The translations under genes and the position numbers were made by a program. 64,000 bases of DNA from Foliimonas ilicis (GTDB lineage Bacteria > Pseudomonadota > Alphaproteobacteria > Rhizobiales > Rhizobiaceae), in NCBI RefSeq assembly GCF_039939195.1, contig NZ_JBDUUH010000010.1, positions 62,001 through 126,000 on the forward strand. Reading direction: 5' to 3'. Under the pieces are notes generated by a model, which saw only the letters and a list, made by a program, of their open reading frames with translations, made no database searches and was not told the DNA's origin. The first letter of the stretch is position 1; the number at the start of each line of letters is the position of its first letter. Of this stretch, positions 1-8,928 are shown in pieces.

Positions 1-318
1 AACGATGCGCTGCCTGCTTTCGCGGGCTGCTTCGAACAGATGCGTCAATCCAAGAATATTGGCGTCGATGATCGTGCGAAAAGGTTGCTCGTTGCTAATT
101 CCACCAAGATGCACGATCGCATCGGTTCCTGCGACCAACGCCCTGACCGCGGGCTCGTCGACGAGGTCAGCCTGAACGAAATGCGCGCCTTCCGGAACGG
201 CATCGGGAAAGGGCTGGATGTCGGAAAGCCTGACCTCATACCCTGCCTTCACGAGACGCGGCGCAAGAAGGCGTCCAAGCGTGCCGGAAGCACCCGTGAG
301 AAGAATGAGGCGTGCCAT
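1..318 (-). CDS. udh: NAD-dependent epimerase/dehydratase family, probable uronate dehydrogenase (C-terminus cut by window edge)
   Basis: The first 106 residues are present; the rest lies beyond the window. A Rossmann nucleotide-binding motif TGASGTLG lies at residues 8-15 and a VHLGG segment follows near residue 68, a combination typical of bacterial uronate dehydrogenases, which oxidise D-galacturonate or D-glucuronate to the aldarolactone in the cytoplasm using NAD. It follows the SMP-30 lactonase gene with a 2-base gap, so the two are surely cotranscribed, and a lactonase is the expected next enzyme after a uronate dehydrogenase. Family membership is firm. The specific substrate is inferred from context and the N-terminus only; a UDP-sugar epimerase remains possible. 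Confidence 0.72.
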   Translation of the reverse strand, partial: MARLILLTGASGTLGRLLAPRLVKAGYEVRLSDIQPFPDAVPEGAHFVQADLVDEPAVRALVAGTDAIVHLGGISNEQPFRTIIDANILGLTHLFEAARESRQRIV

Positions 319-320
319 CG

Positions 321-1187
321 TCAGATACCCCGCATACGGTGGACCGGCACACCGCGAACCGGCGCCTCAGCCAGAAAGACACCGCCTGACTGCCCGGTAT
401 CATCGGAAGCGTTCATACGATGGGATGTGACGGCAAGCAGCCGCAAATCCGGACCGCAAAAACACGGCATGGTGGGCGCAGGCACCGGAAACACATGCTT
501 TTCACGAAGCTCGCCATTGGCAGCAAAGCGATTAAGCACACCAGCCGAGACGCCAGCGCTCCAATAGTCGCCAGTCATGTCGCAGGCTCCCCCATCAGGA
601 CGCCCGGTCTTCTCGTCAAGATCGCGCATGCGGCTACGGTTCGAGATCGCTCCTGAAGCCGCAGCGAAATCATAGCGGTCGATCCATGGCCCGCGTGAAT
701 CCGAATGGTACATGACTGTTCCATCGGGCGACCAGGCGAGACCATTGGATATGGCAAAGCCTTCGGAAACGGTCATCGCGCCGCCATCCGCGTCAACTCT
801 GTACAAGCGGCTGATCGGCTGGCGCTCGGCGCGCCCATCCATGCTGCCGACCCAGAAGGCACCGTCCGGCCCGACCTTGCCGTCGTTGAGACGCGACGTG
901 TCCGGCTCGTCATAGCCAGTCCACAAATCCCGCTTTTCATCCGTCTCCGGGTCAAAAACGATCACTTTGCGGGCCAAAGCGACAACCAGCGCACCGCTTT
1001 CGCCAAGTCCGAGCGCCGTCACCTCCGTTCCGAACGACCAGCGCCGGCGAACGCCATCGGCAAGGTTGATCTCGATCACTTCGCCGCCTGGAATGTCGCA
1101 AACAAAAAGCGTGCCGCGCCGCTCGTCCCAGAGCGGGCTTTCCAGAAGGCCAGCGCGCAGATCAGCGATGCAGCGGAATGGACCCAT
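321..1187 (-). CDS. SMP-30/gluconolactonase/LRE family sugar lactone hydrolase
   Basis: This 288-residue six-bladed beta-propeller enzyme would hydrolyse a sugar lactone. The four expected metal ligands are visible: E16 (LLESPLW), N101 (RLNDGK), N148 (ISNGLAW) and D198 (RPDGGACD). I chose the ATG at 1187, which overlaps the stop of the upstream enolase-superfamily gene in the pattern TGATG; an in-frame ATG 240 bases further upstream would run deep into that gene. Together with the adjacent uronate dehydrogenase, the likely role is opening the aldarolactone to the open-chain aldarate. The length is normal for the family. The exact lactone cannot be read from the sequence. Confidence 0.87.
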   Translation of the reverse strand: MGPFRCIADLRAGLLESPLWDERRGTLFVCDIPGGEVIEINLADGVRRRWSFGTEVTALGLGESGALVVALARKVIVFDPETDEKRDLWTGYDEPDTSRLNDGKVGPDGAFWVGSMDGRAERQPISRLYRVDADGGAMTVSEGFAISNGLAWSPDGTVMYHSDSRGPWIDRYDFAAASGAISNRSRMRDLDEKTGRPDGGACDMTGDYWSAGVSAGVLNRFAANGELREKHVFPVPAPTMPCFCGPDLRLLAVTSHRMNASDDTGQSGGVFLAEAPVRGVPVHRMRGI

Positions 1188-2386
1188 CAGGATATTCCTG
1201 TCGTCCGGCGGATCACATCGGGATGGTCGAGTACGAAGTCGGAAAGTTCGAGGCCGAGACCGGCACCTTCGAATGGATAAATCTCGCCTTTTTCGATGCG
1301 CGGCATAACGGTGACGAGATCGCGATACCAGGAGGTGTAGTAAGCGCGCACCGACTCCTGGAACACGGCATTCGGAAGGTTGAGCGAGAGATGGATCGAG
1401 GCCGCGAATACGACGGGACCGGTACAATCATGCGGCGCAACCGGGCGCTGGAACGTTTCCGCCATCGTGGCAATCTTCTTTGCCTCCGACAGTCCACCGC
1501 ACCAGGAGATGTCGAGCATGACATAATCCGTCGCATCGGCCTTGAGAACGTCGAGAAACTGCGAGCGTGTCGCCAGCGTCTCGCTGGCACAGACTGGAAT
1601 TCCCGCCTGGCGCGCATAGATGGCAAGGGATTGCGGGTTCACCATCTTGATCGGGTCTTCCGCCCAGAACGGGTTGAATTCGCGCAACGCCCTGGCAATC
1701 GATAGCGCGGAGGTCAGATCCCACATGGAGTGGAGTTCGACCATAACCTCCATCTGATTGCCCACGGCATCACGGATCTGGCGGAACGGTATCAGCGCCT
1801 TGTCGAGATCGCGCGCATGAATGAAATTGCCGCCGCTTGCCACGGCGAAGGGATCGAAAGGCCAGATTTTCATGGCCGTGATGCCTTCGGACAAAAGGCT
1901 TTCTGCGAGCGCCCCGGCATCGCGATGAAAGGCCAATTGATCCTCGTAAGGACCTTCTTTCCCTTCATCGGCGTCGCCGATGTAACGGCGCGTCCCGGAC
2001 TTGTTATACGTGTAGCCAGCACAAGTGTTGTAGGTGCGGATCGACGGGCGCGACAGGCCGCCCAGAAGCTGGTGGATCGGCTGGTTCACGACCTTGCCGA
2101 AGATGTCCCAAAGCGCCACGTCAATGGCCGATGCAGCGCGAATTTCTACACCCGACGAGCGGAAGCCCACATAGGGGGAAAGCAGCAGGCTGGAGATACG
2201 ATCGATCTCCAGCGGGTTCTTGCCAACGATCTGAGGAGCAATGTCGCTGTGAATATATGCAGCGACAGCGTTCGCACCGCGAAAAGTCTCGCCCAAACCG
2301 ACAATCCCCTCGTCGGTATGCACCCGCACCCAAAGTATATTGTTGAGGTGCGGGAGTTGGATCGTCTCGATTGCTTCGATTTTCAT
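1187..2386 (-). CDS. mandelate racemase/muconate lactonizing enzyme family protein (sugar-acid dehydratase-like)
   Basis: This 399-residue enolase-superfamily enzyme has an intact active site: lysine K173 (AMKIWP), metal ligands E217 (VELHS), E243 (AEDPI) and E269 (ASETL), and the D292/H319 pair (LDISWCGG, APHDCTGP). Such enzymes abstract the proton next to a carboxylate, and in sugar-acid operons they usually act as acid-sugar dehydratases or lactone cycloisomerases. The first metal ligand is Glu rather than Asp, unlike the two paralogues at 7726 and 14156. The ATG at 2386 begins the family's usual MKIEAIET start. It overlaps the SMP-30 gene by one base. The product is unknown; an aldarate or aldonate dehydratase is the best guess. 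Confidence 0.86.
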   Translation of the reverse strand: MKIEAIETIQLPHLNNILWVRVHTDEGIVGLGETFRGANAVAAYIHSDIAPQIVGKNPLEIDRISSLLLSPYVGFRSSGVEIRAASAIDVALWDIFGKVVNQPIHQLLGGLSRPSIRTYNTCAGYTYNKSGTRRYIGDADEGKEGPYEDQLAFHRDAGALAESLLSEGITAMKIWPFDPFAVASGGNFIHARDLDKALIPFRQIRDAVGNQMEVMVELHSMWDLTSALSIARALREFNPFWAEDPIKMVNPQSLAIYARQAGIPVCASETLATRSQFLDVLKADATDYVMLDISWCGGLSEAKKIATMAETFQRPVAPHDCTGPVVFAASIHLSLNLPNAVFQESVRAYYTSWYRDLVTVMPRIEKGEIYPFEGAGLGLELSDFVLDHPDVIRRTTGIS

Positions 2387-2427
2387 GCAATTTTCCGTGC
2401 GAAGAGTGGTGGCAGATTCCACCGAGT

Positions 2428-3270
2428 TCAGTGAGCCGAGGCCGGACGGCCGCGTGCAACGATCTGCGTTGGATTGACGAAGCGCAGCGCGATCAGCAGC
2501 CACACCAGAGACGTGATCATGTAGATGACGGCCATCGCATCGATGGACTGGACCGAGCGCACTCCGGCAGCGAACACCGAATAATAGAGCGCGACGACAA
2601 GCGTCTGGCTGGTCGGCCCCGCCGTCAGGAATGTCAGCTCGAACATGGCAACGGTACGCACCAGAACCAGAAGCATCGCGGCAAGCACACCGGGCAGGAG
2701 CATGGGCAGCAGAACGTGGCGGAAGAGCTGGAACGTACCCGCACCGAAGACGCGCGCCGCAGCCTCCACCTTCGGATCGATTTGCTCGATGAAGGGGATC
2801 ATGACGAGGATCACGAAGGGAATTGTGGGCACCAGATTGGCGAGCACCACCCCCCAGAAAGTGCCACCTACGCCAGCCATATAGAGAACCGTGGCAAGCG
2901 GAATGCCGAATGTGATCGGCGGCACGAGAAGCGGCAGAAGAAAGATAAGAAGTACGAACTTCTTGCCCGGAAAATCACGCCGCGCCATGGCGTAGGCTGC
3001 AGTCACGCCAAGAATGCCGGAAAGCAGTACCACCGTAAACACAATCTGGAAGGTGACGAGCAGCACTTGATCCAACTGGAATTCGCGCCACGCGGCAGCA
3101 TACCATCGCGTCGTGAACGCGATGGGAAGCCAGGTTCCAAGCCAACGCGTGCCGAAGGACGATACGACCACGGCTGCGATAACCGCGACAACGTTGAGGA
3201 TAAAAAAGCCGGTGATCACCCAGACGGCGGTGATCCAAAGCTTGGAGAGTGCGGACGTGTCCCGGATCAT
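2428..3270 (-). CDS. ABC transporter permease, spermidine/putrescine (PotC-like) type
   Basis: This 280-residue inner-membrane protein has about six hydrophobic segments and the cytoplasmic EAA loop (VEAAARVFGAG, near residue 169, followed by LLPMLLPG). It pairs with the permease immediately upstream in the operon, three bases away, and with the ATPase and binding protein beyond it, forming one complete importer. Polyamine-type transporters in Hyphomicrobiales often move other solutes, and the surrounding genes suggest a sugar acid or derivative. The substrate is inference. Confidence 0.9.
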   Translation of the reverse strand: MIRDTSALSKLWITAVWVITGFFILNVVAVIAAVVVSSFGTRWLGTWLPIAFTTRWYAAAWREFQLDQVLLVTFQIVFTVVLLSGILGVTAAYAMARRDFPGKKFVLLIFLLPLLVPPITFGIPLATVLYMAGVGGTFWGVVLANLVPTIPFVILVMIPFIEQIDPKVEAAARVFGAGTFQLFRHVLLPMLLPGVLAAMLLVLVRTVAMFELTFLTAGPTSQTLVVALYYSVFAAGVRSVQSIDAMAVIYMITSLVWLLIALRFVNPTQIVARGRPASAH

Positions 3271-3273
3271 CTT

Positions 3274-4200
3274 TCAGCCTTTCCCGCCGGCCGTCGAACC
3301 GCGGTAGAAGAGAGAGCGTACACCAAGGAGCGAGCCCACGACGATAAGCTGCACGGCAGCCATGATCATCGCGATGGCTGAGGCCATGGAGTAGTCATAT
3401 TGTTCGAATGCCGCCTGTGCGGCTGCGATCGAAATCACGCGGGTCGGTCCCGATGGCGCGCCCAGCAGCACCGCTGAAGGAAAGACCGCGAAAGCCTGCA
3501 CGAAGGTAAGACAGGCCGCGACCACAAGGCCGGGGACGAGAAGCGGCAGCATCACATAACGGAAGCGCTGCCAGCTATTCGCCCCATGCGTGGCCGCCGC
3601 CCGCTCAAGTGCAGGGTCGATGCCCGTGACATAGGAGAGCGTCAGCAAGAATGTGAAGGGGAAGACCGTGATCACCAACGACACGAAGACGCCCCAGTAA
3701 TTGTTGACGAGCCGCAATGGGGCGTCGATCAGCCCAATTGTGATCAGGGTGCGGTTGAACCAGCCTTGCGGTCCCAGATAATTGAGGAGGCCTTCAGCCA
3801 CCAGAACCGTACCGAGCGTGACCGGCAGCACGAGAATGGTCGTGAGCAGTCGCTGCCGCTCCATCAGCCGCACGCGCATGGCAATCGGCACTGCCAGCAG
3901 CGCGCTGATAATCGTGACTGGCACTGCGAGCCACAACGTCGCGCCGATCGTCCGGTAGAGATATGGATCGGAGAAGAAGCGGGTATAGTTCGCCAGCGCA
4001 CCGCCCCCGTCGAGCGGATTGAACGACAGGACCAGCCCGTAGAAGAACGGGTAAACGAACACGCACAGCACGAAGAGAAGCGCTGGCAAGATCATCAGCG
4101 TCACGCCGTCGAGCCCTCGATTGGCAAGCCGTTGACGCAAACCCGGCGTGACGGGTATACTCTTAACGTCGCGCCTTGTTTCGATTGCTTCGGCGGCCAT
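3274..4200 (-). CDS. ABC transporter permease, spermidine/putrescine (PotB-like) type
   Basis: This 308-residue inner-membrane permease has a cytoplasmic N-terminal stretch of about 30 residues, the first membrane helix near 33-60, and an EAA loop (ERAAATHGANS, near residue 199). It is the partner of the 2428-3270 permease. The gene is packed against both neighbours: 2 bases from the ATPase stop and 3 bases from the next permease. It carries the usual inner-membrane signatures of the PotB/CysU class and nothing unusual in length. Confidence 0.9.
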   Translation of the reverse strand: MAAEAIETRRDVKSIPVTPGLRQRLANRGLDGVTLMILPALLFVLCVFVYPFFYGLVLSFNPLDGGGALANYTRFFSDPYLYRTIGATLWLAVPVTIISALLAVPIAMRVRLMERQRLLTTILVLPVTLGTVLVAEGLLNYLGPQGWFNRTLITIGLIDAPLRLVNNYWGVFVSLVITVFPFTFLLTLSYVTGIDPALERAAATHGANSWQRFRYVMLPLLVPGLVVAACLTFVQAFAVFPSAVLLGAPSGPTRVISIAAAQAAFEQYDYSMASAIAMIMAAVQLIVVGSLLGVRSLFYRGSTAGGKG

Positions 4201-4202
4201 GA

Positions 4203-5276
4203 TCAGCTCTGCCCTGCGAAAACAAGCGCACGTTCAGCCTCGATTTCGAGGGTGACGCGGCTGCCGAGTTCCGCATTGCGCGGTCCGTGAAACACAAGCT
4301 CCATACCGGTATCGGTAAGCGCGGTGCCCACATATTCGCGACCGCGATATTCGATTGTTTCGACATTGGCCTGAATCGCGTTTTTTCCAGATATGCCCTC
4401 GATGACATCATCTCCGCGAGCCGCAAGCACCGCATCGTCACCGACCTTGAGTGCGTCCATCGCGCGGCCAGTCAGTTCTGTGCCGGCGACGACAATAGTG
4501 GCGATGTCTCCGGAAATGCGAACGACCTTGCCGACCAATTTGTTGCGGAAGCCCATGAACTCCGCAATATCGAGATAGAGCGGGCTTTCGTAGAGTTCGC
4601 GCGGCGTGCCGACCTGCCGTATCGAGCCGTCGCGCAGAACCACGATCCGGTCGGCGAGCGACAGTGCTTCGTCCTGATCATGCGTCACGTAAATAGTTGT
4701 CGCCCCAAGCTGATTGTGAATGCGCCGGATTTCGGCGCGCATTTCCAGACGTAGTTTGGCGTCGAGATTGGAGAGCGGCTCATCCATCAAAACGAGCGGC
4801 GGCTCGATGACGATAGCGCGCGCAATAGCAACGCGCTGTTGCTGCCCGCCTGAAAGCTGACCGGGAAGCTTGTCCGCCTGCCCCTGCAGACGCACCAGCG
4901 CGAGTGCAGCCTGTGCGCGGCTTTCAATTTCAGCTCGCGGCAGGCCGCGCATACGCAGACCGAAGCCGACATTCTGAAGCACCGTCATATGCGGAAACAG
5001 CGCATAATTCTGGAAAACCATGCCGAAGCCGCGATCTTCCGGCTTGAGCTGGTCGATGCGCTCACCATCCATATAGATGCCGCCGCCGGTTGTTCCGAGA
5101 AGCCCGGCAATACAATTGAGCGCCGTGGACTTGCCACAGCCGGAAGGTCCCAGAAGCGCAACGAATTCGCCCTTGCGAATTGCGAGATCGATCTGATTCA
5201 GCGCGTTGAAGCTGCCGAAGGCGCGGCTTACGGCGTCGAGCCGAAGTTCATTGAACGATCTTGAGGCGAGCGGCAT
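4203..5276 (-). CDS. ABC transporter ATP-binding protein (PotA-like)
   Basis: This 357-residue ATPase energises the polyamine-type importer. Walker A GPSGCGKS lies at 43-50, the signature LSGGQ at 141-145, Walker B VLMDEP at 162-167, and a TOBE-like regulatory domain fills the last 100 residues. I chose the ATG at 5276 because an AGGTGGAA ribosome-binding sequence precedes it by about 8 bases and the next residues lead directly into the ABC fold; longer in-frame starts upstream would add about 70 unrelated residues. It lies between the binding-protein gene and the permeases, with an intergenic hairpin upstream (5316-5340). Confidence 0.92.
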   Translation of the reverse strand: MPLASRSFNELRLDAVSRAFGSFNALNQIDLAIRKGEFVALLGPSGCGKSTALNCIAGLLGTTGGGIYMDGERIDQLKPEDRGFGMVFQNYALFPHMTVLQNVGFGLRMRGLPRAEIESRAQAALALVRLQGQADKLPGQLSGGQQQRVAIARAIVIEPPLVLMDEPLSNLDAKLRLEMRAEIRRIHNQLGATTIYVTHDQDEALSLADRIVVLRDGSIRQVGTPRELYESPLYLDIAEFMGFRNKLVGKVVRISGDIATIVVAGTELTGRAMDALKVGDDAVLAARGDDVIEGISGKNAIQANVETIEYRGREYVGTALTDTGMELVFHGPRNAELGSRVTLEIEAERALVFAGQS

Positions 5277-5315
5277 GCCGAAGTTCCACCTGGAGCTTGA
5301 ACGCTGGGATTTGTC

Positions 5316-5340
5316 GCTGCGGGCCGATAAGACCCGCAGC
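5316..5340. other. intercistronic hairpin between binding-protein and ATPase genes
   Basis: An 8-base-pair perfect stem (GCTGCGGG / CCCGCAGC) with a 9-base loop lies in the 91-base gap downstream of the solute-binding-protein stop and upstream of the ATPase start. No T-tract follows on the minus strand, so it is more likely an mRNA-stabilising or partial-attenuation element than a full terminator. Similar hairpins sit in the same relative place at three other importers in this window. Confidence 0.5.
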
Positions 5341-5367
5341 ATGAAAATATGGGAAGGACGGCCGGGG

Positions 5368-6552
5368 TCAGGCCCCCGCGACTTCCTCGTCCCACCGCCG
5401 GAACGCGACAACCAGCGCTTCAGGCTCCAGCGGAAGCTCGATGGGATTGTTCGCAATCCAGTCTTCATATTCGGGACGGCCATATTCGGCGATGATATCC
5501 TGGCTCTCCTGCGGCGCCATCTCCAGCGTTACGTCTTTGACCGCCGGGCCGGGATAGAAGTAGCCTGCATCATAAGAATAGGCCTGCTGCGCGGGCTGAA
5601 GCGCGAACTTGATGAGCTCCATCATTACCGCGATCTTCTCTTCCGAAACGCCTTTTGGAATTGCGAAGTAGTGAGCATCGCAAACCCAATGGAAGCCTTC
5701 CAGCTTGCCTACGGCAGCTTCGGCCGGCACGACGCCGAGCGCGCGCGGGTTGATATCCCACCCGGTCGTCGTCACCGTAATGTCGCGCGTGCCTTCGCCG
5801 AATTCCTTCATCAACGCGCCGGTGCCTGCCGGGTAGTATTCGATGTTCTTGTGGAGCTCTTTCAGGTACTCCCAGGTCTTCTCCCAGCCACCGGTCGGAT
5901 CCTTCGGATCGGAGTCGCCAAGCAGATAAGGCAGGCCCATCAGGAAGGTGCGGCCGGGGCCGGAGTTGGCCGGACGTGCGTAGATGAACTTGTTCTGGTT
6001 CTGGCGCGTCCAGTCCAGCAGTTCCTCGGCTGTCTTCGGCACGTTCGGAACACGCTCCGGCATGTATTCAAGCAGCGGGCCGGATGGATAATAGGAGACG
6101 ACGACGCCCTTGCCCTGTCCCTGCTCCTGCATGCGCCAGGCCGGGTCGAGATAGATGTCCTGCAGATTGGGCAGGCCGTTTTCAGGCAGCGCGATGATGT
6201 CTGTCCAGATGTCGTCGGCCAGCCCCGCCGAAAGCGCGTCAGGCCCGATAATAACCATGTCGATATCGACGCGGTTGGCGCGCTGCTGAGCGCGGATCTT
6301 GCCCGGCAGTTCAGGTGCCGGTGCCTTGTTGAAGGTAAAGCGCGAAACGAGATTGCTATGTTCGGATGCGAAATTGTCGAAGATCGGCTGCGTTAGCGCT
6401 AGGTTACCAGCGGCATCGATGACATTCAGTGTGACAGGCGATGACGGAAGCTTTGCAGCCTGGGCAAATGCCCCACGCGGCAGAACTAACCCGGCTCCGG
6501 CAGCGAGACTCGCCCCGGCAAGAAAACGGCGACGTGAAATATCGTAAGTCAT
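5368..6552 (-). CDS. extracellular solute-binding protein, PotD-like, Tat-exported
   Basis: This 394-residue periplasmic binding protein delivers substrate to the permeases downstream. The N-terminus carries a Tat signal (SRRRFLAG at residues 6-13, then a hydrophobic stretch and an AFAQA cleavage region). I chose the ATG at 6552 because GGGAGGAAAA precedes it closely. It is the first transporter gene of the leftward operon, following the DapA-like gene by 65 bases. Family assignment rests on the spermidine/putrescine gene order and overall binding-protein character; the ligand is unknown and may be a sugar acid. Confidence 0.87.
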   Translation of the reverse strand: MTYDISRRRFLAGASLAAGAGLVLPRGAFAQAAKLPSSPVTLNVIDAAGNLALTQPIFDNFASEHSNLVSRFTFNKAPAPELPGKIRAQQRANRVDIDMVIIGPDALSAGLADDIWTDIIALPENGLPNLQDIYLDPAWRMQEQGQGKGVVVSYYPSGPLLEYMPERVPNVPKTAEELLDWTRQNQNKFIYARPANSGPGRTFLMGLPYLLGDSDPKDPTGGWEKTWEYLKELHKNIEYYPAGTGALMKEFGEGTRDITVTTTGWDINPRALGVVPAEAAVGKLEGFHWVCDAHYFAIPKGVSEEKIAVMMELIKFALQPAQQAYSYDAGYFYPGPAVKDVTLEMAPQESQDIIAEYGRPEYEDWIANNPIELPLEPEALVVAFRRWDEEVAGA

Positions 6553-6617
6553 GACTTTTCCTCCCGTTGTTATCATGATCGCCGACGCCCTCTCCTCAGG
6601 GTGGCCGGCGACAGTTA

Positions 6618-7532
6618 TTAGGCCGTCACGGCCTCCTTCCAATCGTTGAGCACTGCGCCCAGCGCTCGCCGGTCGGCTTCGTCAAGCTCCGGCAAGCCCG
6701 GCAGACGCACTGCGCCCACCTCCGCACCGCGCAGCCGCAACGCTTCCTTCACGACGGTAACATTTGCCCCGTTGCGATATTTTGTACGCATGATCTCGAA
6801 GGGCGCGATGCGGTCAACATAGGCGCGCGCGGTCACATAATCGCCGGCCTCAAGAGCGCGCCATACCGCCAGCGAAAGTTCCGGCGCAACATTCACGAGC
6901 CCGGATGTGAAGCCCTTGCCACCCAGCGCGTAAAATGGCGGAGCCCAGCTTTCCGCAAGGCCGCAAATCCACGTTGCGTCCGAGCCCTTGGTCGCACGAA
7001 CACAATCGGCAAACAGCATCGTGTTCGTCGATGCGAACTTGACCCCTGCCACAGCCGGATGGGTCGCCAGTCGAACCATCTCGTCGATCGGGATAAGGTC
7101 CGAACGCACATAGGCAACCAGCGGCAAATCCACCGCTTCGGCAATTGCCAGGAAGTAATCGACCTGCGAATGCGGCGCGGCAAACGGGTCGAGAGGATGA
7201 TGAACCATGACGCCATCCGCACCTTCGGCCTTGGCGGCGCGGGTAACGGCGATTGCTTCGCGAACGGAACGCCCGGCGGCAGCCGTAACCGCTGCCCGGC
7301 CATCGACGGCAGCGATCGCAATTGCCTGAAGCCGCATCACCTCGTCGGCGGTCATGCTGTAGAACTCGCCGGTATTGCCGCCCGACACGACATTATGGAC
7401 ACCTGCCCCAGCGATGTCCGAAACGATCTGCCCGGTCAGTTTCGGTTCGATTTCGCCCCGGTCATCGTACGCGGTGACGTGCACGCCCGAAATGCCATGC
7501 AGAACGCGGCGATATTCCTCGAATTCCATCAT
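6618..7532 (-). CDS. dihydrodipicolinate synthase/N-acetylneuraminate lyase family protein
   Basis: This 304-residue class I aldolase-type TIM barrel keeps the Schiff-base lysine K165 (AGVKFAS) and the catalytic tyrosine Y141 (LVAYVRS); the usual GTTGE loop reads GGNTGE at 51-56. In sugar-acid operons this family includes 5-dehydro-4-deoxyglucarate dehydratase and 2-keto-3-deoxy-acid aldolases, which would act on the product of the neighbouring enolase-superfamily dehydratases. It is the first gene of the leftward operon. Two adjacent ATGs are possible starts; GGGAG lies 5 bases before the first. The specific reaction is inference. Confidence 0.85.
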   Translation of the reverse strand: MMEFEEYRRVLHGISGVHVTAYDDRGEIEPKLTGQIVSDIAGAGVHNVVSGGNTGEFYSMTADEVMRLQAIAIAAVDGRAAVTAAAGRSVREAIAVTRAAKAEGADGVMVHHPLDPFAAPHSQVDYFLAIAEAVDLPLVAYVRSDLIPIDEMVRLATHPAVAGVKFASTNTMLFADCVRATKGSDATWICGLAESWAPPFYALGGKGFTSGLVNVAPELSLAVWRALEAGDYVTARAYVDRIAPFEIMRTKYRNGANVTVVKEALRLRGAEVGAVRLPGLPELDEADRRALGAVLNDWKEAVTA

Positions 7533-7608
7533 TTTTCTCCCTGGAGCTGGCTAGAAAACCAACTCGATATGCGTCTTGCCCGCGTCAGACTGGCACTGCA
7601 CAGCAGCC

Positions 7609-7620
7609 GATTTATAAATC
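7609..7620. promoter_or_regulatory. 12-bp perfect palindrome in divergent control region
   Basis: GATTTATAAATC is a perfect palindrome near the middle of the 193-base region between the leftward DapA-like gene and the rightward enolase-superfamily gene. Its place between two divergent catabolic operons makes it a reasonable operator candidate, possibly for the GntR regulator at 15444, but no binding information is available and AT-rich palindromes of this size arise by chance. Confidence 0.35.
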
Positions 7621-7667
7621 ATATGAACAATATCCCGGCCAACAGTCAAGCAAAGATGAAAAGATAA

Positions 7668-7696
7668 TTGACAACTTGAAAAGGCGTGGCTAGCCT
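7668..7696 (+). promoter_or_regulatory. candidate sigma-70 promoter of rightward sugar-acid operon
   Basis: A perfect -35 box TTGACA (7668-7673) is followed after 17 bases by TAGCCT (7691-7696, a weak -10). A GGGAGGA ribosome-binding site (7710-7716) then precedes the ATG at 7726. Spacing and orientation fit transcription of the rightward operon 7726-15376. The weak -10 suggests activator dependence or a low basal level. Confidence 0.5.
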
Positions 7697-7725
7697 CGAT
7701 TTGCTACCAGGGAGGATCGTGTGGC

Positions 7726-8865
7726 ATGAAAATTGTTAGATTGCGCAGCTTTATGACGCGCGATGCCAACCGGCCGCGCGTCGTCGTCGCGATCGACACG
7801 GATGCCGGAATTACAGGTTGGGGCGAGTGCTACAATCACGGTCCCGACAGGGGACTGATCCCGATCCTCGACTATTTCTTCGAGCAGATTAAAGGCGAAG
7901 ACCCCCGCCGCATCGAATATCTGATGCTGAAGCTTCAGCAACAGGCTCGGTTCCCCGGCGGCGCGATGCATCTTTCCGCCTTTTCGGCCATCGACCATTG
8001 CCTGTGGGACATTTCCGCCAAGGCGCTCGATGTGCCGGTCTACCGGCTTTTAGGCGGCGAAGTGCGCGACCGTGTTCGCGTCTATCTTGGCGTCTACACA
8101 GCGCCAGACCCGGCAATAGCGATCGATACTGTCCAGGCTCAGAACGAGAAATACGGCCTGACCGCTTTCAAGCTCAGCCCTTACCGCGTTGATTTTCATG
8201 CCGAGCGCTGGGGCGAAGTGGTACGCACCAGCGCCGACTATTTTCGCCGACTGCGCGAAATGGCGCCAACGAATTTCGAGTTTGCCTTCGACGCACATGC
8301 CAAGCTTTTTGAGCCCTGGCAGGCGATTCAGCTCGGCGATGCGCTGGCCCCCTACGATCCGCTGTTTTTCGAAGAGCCTATCAGGCCGGAGAATTTCGAG
8401 GCTTGGGGCGCAATCCGTTCAAAGATCCAATGTCCGCTCGCCACCGGCGAAAGCCTCTACAGCCGCTACGAGTTCCTCAAGCTGTTTCAGGCGCGCGGCT
8501 GTGACATTGCGCAGCCGGACATCTGCGTCGTCGGCGGTCTGCTCGAAATGAGGAAAATCGCCGCAATCGCCGAGGCTCATTTTGTGCCGATCGCCCCTCA
8601 CAACCCGATGGGACCGCTGGCCACCGCGGTCAACCTGCACTTTGCTGCAGCGACATCGAACTTCAAGATTCTCGAGTACCGGCTGCCGACTGAGGTGGCC
8701 TATGTGAAGGACCCGTATCTGCCAAAGGACGGCCATCTCGAACTGCGGCCGGACCGCGCCGGATGGGGTGTCGAGATCGATGAAAAATATCTCGAGAAAG
8801 ACCACTACGTTCACTGGCAGCGGACGCTGCCCGTGAAACCGGACGGTTCGTTCGGCTATCCATGA
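7726..8865 (+). CDS. mandelate racemase/muconate lactonizing enzyme family protein (galactonate dehydratase-like)
   Basis: This 379-residue enolase-superfamily enzyme has lysine K149 (AFKLSPY), ligands D189 and E216/E217 (FDAHAKLFEP, FFEEPI), E242 (TGES), D265 (QPDICVVGG) and H292 (APHNPMGP). H191, two residues after D189, gives the D-x-H arrangement seen in galactonate- and mannonate-dehydratase-like members. It starts the rightward operon behind a good promoter and a GGGAGGA ribosome-binding site. It probably dehydrates an aldonic or aldaric acid brought in by the Dpp-type transporter downstream. Exact substrate not determinable. Confidence 0.88.
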   Translation: MKIVRLRSFMTRDANRPRVVVAIDTDAGITGWGECYNHGPDRGLIPILDYFFEQIKGEDPRRIEYLMLKLQQQARFPGGAMHLSAFSAIDHCLWDISAKALDVPVYRLLGGEVRDRVRVYLGVYTAPDPAIAIDTVQAQNEKYGLTAFKLSPYRVDFHAERWGEVVRTSADYFRRLREMAPTNFEFAFDAHAKLFEPWQAIQLGDALAPYDPLFFEEPIRPENFEAWGAIRSKIQCPLATGESLYSRYEFLKLFQARGCDIAQPDICVVGGLLEMRKIAAIAEAHFVPIAPHNPMGPLATAVNLHFAAATSNFKILEYRLPTEVAYVKDPYLPKDGHLELRPDRAGWGVEIDEKYLEKDHYVHWQRTLPVKPDGSFGYP

Positions 8866-8928
8866 AAATTTTCAGCGATTTAGCCGGTTCGTAATCTCGG
8901 ACCGGACCTAATGGGAGGAAGATGCACG

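Noticed and set aside
5277..5483. N-terminal extension of the Pot-type ATPase
   Set aside because: The extra 69 residues overlap the binding-protein gene and are unlike ABC ATPases, while a good ribosome-binding site precedes the ATG at 5276.
8866..8928. CCGGT/ACCGG repeat between the enolase-superfamily gene and the family 5 binding protein
   Set aside because: Only five base pairs with a 13-base loop in a high-GC context; too weak to call a regulatory element.
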